A stretch of DNA of 64,000 nucleotides. Origin: Planctomycetota bacterium (GTDB lineage: Bacteria > Planctomycetota > UBA1135 > UBA2386). Location of the stretch: positions 620,001-684,000 of the forward strand of contig JACKHZ010000009.1 of the NCBI GenBank assembly GCA_020638735.1. Direction: 5' to 3'. This document shows positions 57,978 through 64,000 of this stretch, piece after piece. The first letter of the stretch is position 1; every line of letters begins with the position of its first letter. Position numbers and translations under genes: made by a program. Below the pieces are notes generated by a model that worked only from the letters and a program-made list of their open reading frames with translations, did not search any database and was not told the DNA's origin.

Positions 57978-59108
57978 TCAGCGCCGCGCCAGCACGTCGA
58001 CGTAGAGCGCGACGTGCCGGTCGACGTACTGCTGCGGCCGGTAGCCCTCGTCGACGCGACGCGGGCCCGCCGCGGCGAGGCGTTCGCGCAGCGCCGGGTC
58101 GGCGATGACCCGCTGCAGCGCCGCGGCCAGCGCCGCCGGGTCGTCCGGCGGCACCAGCAGGCCCGACGTGCCGTCGACGATCAGCTGACCGAGGCCGCCG
58201 ACGGCCGTCGCCACCACCGCGCGCGCCTTGCCGAGCGCTTCGAGCGCGGCGACGCCCATGCCCTCGGCGCGCGACGGCAGGCAGGACACGTCGCACGCGG
58301 CGAGCAGGTCGCCGGCGTCCTTGCGGGTGCCGAGGAAGCGCACTCGTTCGGCTACGCCGAGCTGCGCGGCCTGCGTTCGCAGCGCCCCGGCTTCCGGACC
58401 ATCACCGGCGATCGCGCAGACCACCCGCGGGTCGTCGATGCGCGAAAGCGCCTGCAGCAGCACGTCGAGCCCCTTGCGATGCACGAGCTGCGCGAGCGCC
58501 AGCAGCAGCAGCTGGTCGTCGCCGACGGCCAGCTCGGCGCGCGTCGCGGCGCGGCCCTTCTGCTCGACGAGCCGCGCCGGGTCGAGCGCGTCGGGGATCG
58601 TGACGATGCGCGCCGCGTCGACGCCGCCCGCGATCAGGCTGTCGTGCACCGACGGGCTGATGGCGACGACCGCCGCGGCGCGGCCGTAGGCGAAGCGCGT
58701 GCGCAGGCCGCGCTTGACCCGGCGGTCCATGCGGCGCGTGATCACCGTCGGGCAGCCGGCGAGCTTCGCCGCCAGGCTGCCGAGCCACGTCGCGCGGCCG
58801 GTGTGCAGGTGCGCGAGCGACGCAGAGCGCAGCGCGCGCGACAGCCGCCACACGCCGAGCGCGTCGAGCTGGTGCGACAGCGCCAGCTCGAGCACGTCGA
58901 AGCCGCGTTGCTTCGCGACCTCGGCGAACGCGCTGCGCGGCGGCGCGCAGAGCAGCTGCGGCACCGCGCGTTGGCGCAGGCCCTCCATCAGCAGCAGGAC
59001 CTGCACCTCGCCGCCCGAGAAGCCGCGCTCGGTGTCGACGTGTACGACCGGACCCCCGAACGCCGAGCCCCCCGACGCCGAGCCGTCGAACGCCGGCGCG
59101 GCGCTCAC
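57978..59108 (-). CDS. GT4 family glycosyltransferase
   Basis: A 376-aa glycosyltransferase starting at GTG 59108, one base into the stop of the acyl-CoA dehydrogenase gene (TAGTG). The N-terminal part has VVHVDTERGFSGGEVQVLLL, the middle VITRRMDRRVKRGLRTRFAY and VAISPSVHDSLIAGG, and the C-terminal nucleotide-sugar domain AIAGDGPEAGALRTQAAQLG, CDVSCLPSRAEGMGVAALEA with the family's EGMG-x6-E motif, and DGTSGLLVPPDDPAALAAAL. It is a retaining GT-B enzyme probably acting on LPS or a surface glycan. Acceptor and donor are unknown. Confidence 0.92.
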   Translation of the reverse strand: MSAAPAFDGSASGGSAFGGPVVHVDTERGFSGGEVQVLLLMEGLRQRAVPQLLCAPPRSAFAEVAKQRGFDVLELALSHQLDALGVWRLSRALRSASLAHLHTGRATWLGSLAAKLAGCPTVITRRMDRRVKRGLRTRFAYGRAAAVVAISPSVHDSLIAGGVDAARIVTIPDALDPARLVEQKGRAATRAELAVGDDQLLLLALAQLVHRKGLDVLLQALSRIDDPRVVCAIAGDGPEAGALRTQAAQLGVAERVRFLGTRKDAGDLLAACDVSCLPSRAEGMGVAALEALGKARAVVATAVGGLGQLIVDGTSGLLVPPDDPAALAAALQRVIADPALRERLAAAGPRRVDEGYRPQQYVDRHVALYVDVLARR

Positions 59109-60277
59109 TACAGGATCGCGTCCTCGCCGGTCAGCTGACGGCCGATGATCAGGCCGTGGATGTCGTGCGTGCCCTCGTAGGTGATGACCGACTCCAGGTT
59201 GCACATGTGGCGCATCATGTGGAACTCGAGGCTGATGCCGTTCGCGCCGAGCATGTCGCGCACGGTGCGCGCGCACTCGAGCGCCATGTGCACGTTGTTG
59301 CGCTTCGCCATCGAGACCTGGCTGTGCGTCATCGTGCCCTCGTCCTTCATCTTGCCGAGCTTCCAGCACATCAGCTGCGCCTTGGTGATCTCGTTGGCCA
59401 TCCAGACGAGCTTGTTCTGCACCAGCTGGAAGCGCGCGATCGGCTTGTCGAACTGCACGCGGATCTTGCTGTAGCGGCAGGCCTCGTCGAACGCCGCCTG
59501 GCTGGCGCCCGTCGCGCCCCAAGCGATGCCGTAGCGCGCCTGCGTCAGGCACTGCAGCGGGCCGCGCAAGCCCTTGATCTCGGGGAAGATCGCCGAGGCG
59601 GGCACGCGCACGTCCTCGAGCACGAGTTCCGAGGTCACCGAGGCGCGCAGCGAGAACTTGTGCTTCTGCTCCGGAGCGCTGAAGCCGGGAAGGTCGCACG
59701 GCACGACGAAGCCGCGCACTTCACCGTCGAGCTTCGCCCAGACGATCGCGACGTCGGACACCGTGCCGTTGGTGATCCACATCTTGCGGCCGTTGAGGAC
59801 GTAGCCGTCGCCGTCGGCGACGGCCTTGGTCAGCATGCCGCCGGGGTTGCTGCCGAAGTCCGCCTCGGTCAGGCCGAAGCAGCCGATCAGCTCGCCGGTC
59901 GCCATCTTCGGCAGGTACTTCTGCTTCAGCTCCTCGCTGGCGTAGGCCCAGATCGGGTACATGCACAGCGAGCCCTGCACGCTGACGAACGAGCGCAGGC
60001 CCGAGTCGCCGCGCTCGAGCTCCTGGCAGATCAGGCCGCTGGCGACGCCCGACAGGCCGGCGCAGCCGTAGCCGGTCAGGCTGGCGCCGTAGACGCCCAT
60101 CTCGCCGAGCTCGGGGATCAGGTCGGTCGGGAACGTCGCGGCGCGGTTGTGTTCCTCGATCACCGGCATGAAGCGGTCCGACACCCACTGGCGCACGGTG
60201 TCGCGGATCATCCGCTCCTCGTCGGTATAGAGTTCGTCTACGTTGTAGAAGTCGAGTGCCTTGTAGAGATCGCTCAT
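59108..60277 (-). CDS. Acyl-CoA dehydrogenase (glutaryl-CoA dehydrogenase-like)
   Basis: A 389-aa flavoprotein from ATG 60277. Blocks in order: TDEERMIRDTVRQWVSDRF, GYGCAGLSGVASGLICQELE, LIGCFGLTEADFGSNPGGML (FAD site), WITNGTVSDVAIVWAK, YGIAWGATGASQAAFDEACR and the catalytic glutamate region ITYEGTHDIHGLIIGRQLTG. The TEAD-x-GS-x-PG and YEGTHDIH patterns are closest to glutaryl-CoA dehydrogenase, which decarboxylates glutaryl-CoA to crotonyl-CoA in lysine/tryptophan breakdown. Coupling with a glycosyltransferase gene is unexpected and may be only positional. Confidence 0.93.
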   Translation of the reverse strand: MSDLYKALDFYNVDELYTDEERMIRDTVRQWVSDRFMPVIEEHNRAATFPTDLIPELGEMGVYGASLTGYGCAGLSGVASGLICQELERGDSGLRSFVSVQGSLCMYPIWAYASEELKQKYLPKMATGELIGCFGLTEADFGSNPGGMLTKAVADGDGYVLNGRKMWITNGTVSDVAIVWAKLDGEVRGFVVPCDLPGFSAPEQKHKFSLRASVTSELVLEDVRVPASAIFPEIKGLRGPLQCLTQARYGIAWGATGASQAAFDEACRYSKIRVQFDKPIARFQLVQNKLVWMANEITKAQLMCWKLGKMKDEGTMTHSQVSMAKRNNVHMALECARTVRDMLGANGISLEFHMMRHMCNLESVITYEGTHDIHGLIIGRQLTGEDAIL

Positions 60278-60356
60278 GCTGGGATGCGGACTGCGGGGCG
60301 ACCAAGGTAGTGGCCCGGCCCGCGCGAGGAAAGTGACGACCCCCACCACGATCACA

Positions 60357-61196
60357 ATGTGCGGCACCTGCGGCTACGCCATGGTGCCCGGCGGCTGCGC
60401 CGTCTGCGGCGGCAAGGGCACGATCCTGGGCCGGCGCGCGGCGCTGCGCGGCGGCCGGCGCAACCCGCTGCTGGACGTGCTGCGCGGCTTCGACGACGTG
60501 CGGCGGGCCGTGTTCGCGGTGCTGTTCGAACGCGAGTTCATCGGCATCCTGCGGTTGCCGGTCGCCGCCAACGTCGCCGCCGTCGGCCTGTTGGCGGTCG
60601 CCGGCTGGTTCTGGCTGCTGCCGGCCTACGAGCACTGGTTCGCGCTCGACGGCACGGCGACGACGCTGCACGGCCCCCACCTGTGGCTGCTGGCGACCTG
60701 GCTGACGGTCGGCCCGCCGGTGCTCGACGCGCTGACCGGCTTCGCCCAGGAGCCGATCCGCCGCGCCGCCGAGCGCCACATGCTCGGCGCCACCGCGGCG
60801 CGGCCGCCGGCCCGCCGCGGCCGGCTCGCCGAGAGCGCGCAGCTGCTGATGTTCGCCGGCGTGTCCCTGCCGTTCGGCCTCGGGCTGGTGCTGATCCCCT
60901 ACGCCGGGCTGCCGCTGGCGTTCGTCTTCGGCGCGGTGATCGCTGCCGTGGCCTGGCTGCAGGAGCCGGCGGCGGCGCGCGGGCTCGGGCTGCGCGAGCG
61001 GCTGCTGCTGCTGCGCCGCAACCCGTGGCGCACGCTCGGCACCGGCCTCGGCCTGCAGTGCGCGGCGGCCGTGCCGTTCCTCAACCTGCTCGGCCTCAGC
61101 GCGGTGGCGACGGTCGCGGCGACCAGCGCCTACCTGCACTTCGACAAGGCCATACCCCGGGCGGGCAAACTGCCGGACGGGCCGGTTCCTGGTTGA
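60357..61196 (+). CDS. Membrane protein with N-terminal zinc ribbon, EI24/CysZ-like
   Basis: A 279-aa protein from ATG 60357 (GTG 60333 is possible but sits only 2 nt after a GAGGA). MCGTCGYAMVPGGCAVCGGK is a CxxC...CxxC zinc ribbon. Several hydrophobic helices follow (VAANVAAVGLLAVAGWFWLL; LLMFAGVSLPFGLGLVLIPY), then NPWRTLGTGLGLQCAAAVPF with LNLLGLSAVATVA, which recalls the EI24/CysZ family. Such proteins include sulfate permeases but also many of unknown role. It is divergent from the acyl-CoA dehydrogenase gene. Confidence 0.75.
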   Translation: MCGTCGYAMVPGGCAVCGGKGTILGRRAALRGGRRNPLLDVLRGFDDVRRAVFAVLFEREFIGILRLPVAANVAAVGLLAVAGWFWLLPAYEHWFALDGTATTLHGPHLWLLATWLTVGPPVLDALTGFAQEPIRRAAERHMLGATAARPPARRGRLAESAQLLMFAGVSLPFGLGLVLIPYAGLPLAFVFGAVIAAVAWLQEPAAARGLGLRERLLLLRRNPWRTLGTGLGLQCAAAVPFLNLLGLSAVATVAATSAYLHFDKAIPRAGKLPDGPVPG

Positions 61197-61250
61197 CCCG
61201 GGCGGCCCGGCAGGTTCGATGCCGCTTCTCCCTCAACCCTGGAAGGAACC

Positions 61251-61718
61251 ATGTCGGAAGGAAAGCGCCCCGGCGGCCTGACCGCCCTCGCCGTCATCAA
61301 CTTCGTCTTCGGCGGCTTCAACGTGCTCGGCGTGCTCGGCATGGCGGCCGTGCTCGCCTTGCTGAACGTCGCGGCCGACGCCGGCTCCAACAGCGGCGAC
61401 GAAGGCATGCAGAAGGTCGCGGATGCCTGGCGCGAGATCGGCATCGGCCTGTTCTACCTGCTGCTGGCGCTGAGCGCGATCAACGCGTTCCTGCTGATCG
61501 CCTCGGGCGTCGGCTACCTCAAGCAGAAGAGGGTGCTCGGCCGCGGTCTCGGCAGCGTCTACGGCCTGCTCGCCATCGTCACGGCCGTGGTCATGGCCCT
61601 GATGGTCAAGGAGGAGGCCGGCGGCGGCTTCTCGATCGGCACCATCATCGGCCTGATCTACCCGGTGCTGACGCTGATCCTCGTCAACACGACGTTCAAG
61701 GAAGACCTGGCCCGCTGA
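61251..61718 (+). CDS. Small polytopic membrane protein
   Basis: A 155-aa protein with about four transmembrane helices: LTALAVINFVFGGFNVLGVL, a short periplasmic or cytosolic loop with NVAADAGSNSGDEGMQKVAD, then IGLFYLLLALSAINAFLLIA, VYGLLAIVTAVVMALMV and the last near TIIGLIYPVLTLILV. No family name is known to me. It lies 16 nt before the ABC permease gene, so it may belong to the same operon. A GGAAGG lies upstream of its ATG. Confidence 0.8.
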   Translation: MSEGKRPGGLTALAVINFVFGGFNVLGVLGMAAVLALLNVAADAGSNSGDEGMQKVADAWREIGIGLFYLLLALSAINAFLLIASGVGYLKQKRVLGRGLGSVYGLLAIVTAVVMALMVKEEAGGGFSIGTIIGLIYPVLTLILVNTTFKEDLAR

Positions 61719-61734
61719 CCCGGAGCGACGCGCC

Positions 61735-62657
61735 GTGGACACCAAGAAGGCACTGCTGATCGCCCGCTACGGCGCGCGCTACTCGGTCCGCGGCGGCGTC
61801 GGACTGGTGTTCCTGCTGCTGTCGCTGACCTTCGGCCTGATGGTCGCGCACCTGACGCTGCAGCCGGTCGAGCTGCTGTCGAAGCAGGTGCAGGAGCGCA
61901 TGCAGGACGAGCCGCCGGAGAAGGTCACCGAGCGCGTGCTCGAGCGGCTGACCGACGAGGCGCGCCGTCCGGTCGCGTGGCTGCTCTCCGAGCGCACCGC
62001 CGCCGAGGCGACGCCCGAGCAGGACCGCCGCGCCAACGCGTGGGCCGAGTACCTGCTGAAGGACCGACCGGCGATGCTGTCGGCGATCTTCCTGATCCTG
62101 CTGTTCGGCTGGCCGCTGGTCGGCGCGTTCGGCGCGTTCGACCTGTACGCCGGCGACATCAGCTCGCGCCAGCTGCGCTACCAGCTGCTGCGCGCCGACC
62201 GCGCCAGCATCTACTTCGGCCGGCTGATCGGCACGACCGTGACGTTCGTGCTGGTGCTGACGCTGCTCGGCGCGACGGTCGCCGTCTACATGGCCGCCAA
62301 GCTGCCGCTCTACGCGCTCACCGACGTGCTGGCGTGGACCGTCTACGGGGTGCTGGCGCTGACCGTCGTCACGCTGCCGTACCTGGCGCTGTGCGCGTGG
62401 ATCTCGGCGTCGGTCAGCGGCGCGTTCACGTCGCTGACGGTGGTCTCGCTGGTGGTCGGCGGCGTGCCGCTGGTGGCGATGTTCGGGCGCATGAGCCACG
62501 AAGCTGCCGGGTACGTCAACTTCCTGCTGCCGTGGGGCTTCCAGACCAGGCTGTTCCACTACGAACCGACCCAGGTGGCGCTGGCCGGCGCCGGCTGCGC
62601 GCTGCAGACGGTGCTCTACACGTGGCTCGGCTACCGCAAGTTCACGAGGCGCGACCT

Positions 62658-62661
<4 letters not shown>
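61735..62661 (+). CDS. ABC transporter permease
   Basis: A 308-aa membrane protein from GTG 61735. There is one helix near the N-terminus (GLVFLLLSLTFGLMVAHLTL), then a large soluble loop (about 45-115, QVQERMQDEPPEKVTERVLE) and about five helices (MLSAIFLILLFGWPLVGAFG onward), with a YAGDISSRQLRYQLLRADRA segment typical of ABC-2 type permeases. The stop overlaps the ATPase gene by 4 nt (GTGA), forming an exporter pair. The substrate is unknown; the family includes lipid, antibiotic and gliding-related exporters. Confidence 0.87.
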
Positions 62662-63638
<977 letters not shown>

Positions 63639-63655
63639 CGCGGCGCGCCGCGGAC

Positions 63656-64000
63656 TCAGGGCTGCAGCGTCAGCGTCAGCCCGGACGACGACGACCAGCC
63701 GAGCGCGCTCGGCGCGCAGACGGCGGGCGCCCAGCCGAACACCGCCTGGGTGTGCAGCACGATGCCGACCAGCCCCGCAGCCGGCGGGATCGCGAAGGCG
63801 AAGCGCGCGGCGCCCTGCGCGTCCACCGGCATGGCCTCGAGCACGAAGAACGGCGCCGCGATCTGCACGTGCACCCGCAGCCCCGCGCCGAGCAGGTCAC
63901 TACCGGCGACGTCGACGCCGCTGGAGAACGCCAACAAGCCGACCGAGCCCGGCGGCGCGTTGCCGCAGCCGAGCGCGAACGAAGCGTTGCCGATCGTCGG
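63656..64000 (-). CDS. C-terminal part of a secreted protein, cut by the window edge
   Basis: About 114 codons of an open frame reaching the right edge with no start in view. It reads NASFALGCGNAPPGSVGLLA, then AGLRVHVQIAAPFFVLEAMP, FAFAIPPAAGLVGIVLHTQA and a terminal SALGWSSSSGLTLTLQP. The IPP...L..QA pattern near the end matches the tails of the other secreted proteins in the window (47634-48758 in particular). It is probably the end of a large exported protein with this planctomycete-type tail domain. Confidence 0.75.
   Translation of the reverse strand, partial: PTIGNASFALGCGNAPPGSVGLLAFSSGVDVAGSDLLGAGLRVHVQIAAPFFVLEAMPVDAQGAARFAFAIPPAAGLVGIVLHTQAVFGWAPAVCAPSALGWSSSSGLTLTLQP

Overview
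This window is GC-rich, gene-dense bacterial chromosome. It most likely comes from a member of the Planctomycetota. The signs are secreted proteins that share a C-terminal beta-rich tail of a type I associate with that phylum, a PEP-CTERM protein, many long secreted or lipoprotein products, and an integron whose integrase is in the 'inverted' orientation reported for planctomycetes and spirochaetes. The assignment is inference; a myxobacterium-like or other deep lineage cannot be excluded from sequence alone.

Region 1 (1-19.9 kb, + strand) is part of a type VI secretion system (T6SS). It holds the end of the sheath gene tssC, then hcp, tssE, tssF, tssG and tssH/clpV. These are followed by a tip and effector cassette: a hypothetical protein, a DUF3540 protein, vgrG, a DUF2169-pentapeptide fusion, a second pentapeptide-repeat protein, a DUF4150 (PAAR-like) protein fused to an S41 protease domain, a trypsin-fold protein that has lost its catalytic triad, a second DUF3540 protein and another hypothetical protein. 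Five junctions from the DUF2169 fusion onwards overlap by 4 nt, so these genes look translationally coupled. The PAAR-S41 fusion followed by a dead protease is the most interesting candidate effector system here.

Region 2 (20-27.5 kb, - strand) is accessory DNA. After an ADP-ribosylation/crystallin J1-type gene and a secreted protein comes a short integron. It has three attC sites, and each cassette's two core sites are exactly complementary. The cassette genes include an ankyrin-repeat protein and a 117-aa unknown. An IS91-type element (HUH transposase plus tyrosine recombinase) sits in the first cassette. An IntI-type integrase is read in the same direction as the cassettes, and a parDE toxin-antitoxin pair lies just upstream of it.

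Region 3 (27.7-41.5 kb) holds a lipoprotein-like beta-propeller gene, a soluble NAD-dependent formate dehydrogenase operon (fdsG-fdsB-fdsA-fdsD), an acyltransferase, a 72-residue bacterial histone-fold protein with a repeat-bearing 430-bp upstream region, a very large AsmA-like protein, manC, ruvX, and the RNase P RNA gene with its own promoter.

Region 4 (41.5-64 kb) is mixed housekeeping and envelope genes. It includes a PEP-CTERM protein, an LPS-kinase-like protein, glutamate dehydrogenase, arfB, a GlcNAc-kinase-like protein, a UbiA/MenA-type prenyltransferase, a beta-helix secreted protein, a kelch lipoprotein with 14 motifs, a GT9 glycosyltransferase, a SulP-STAS-CBS transporter with a CBS partner, a long-form GAPDH, a GT4 glycosyltransferase, an acyl-CoA dehydrogenase, and an ABC exporter pair. 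The window ends inside another secreted protein gene.
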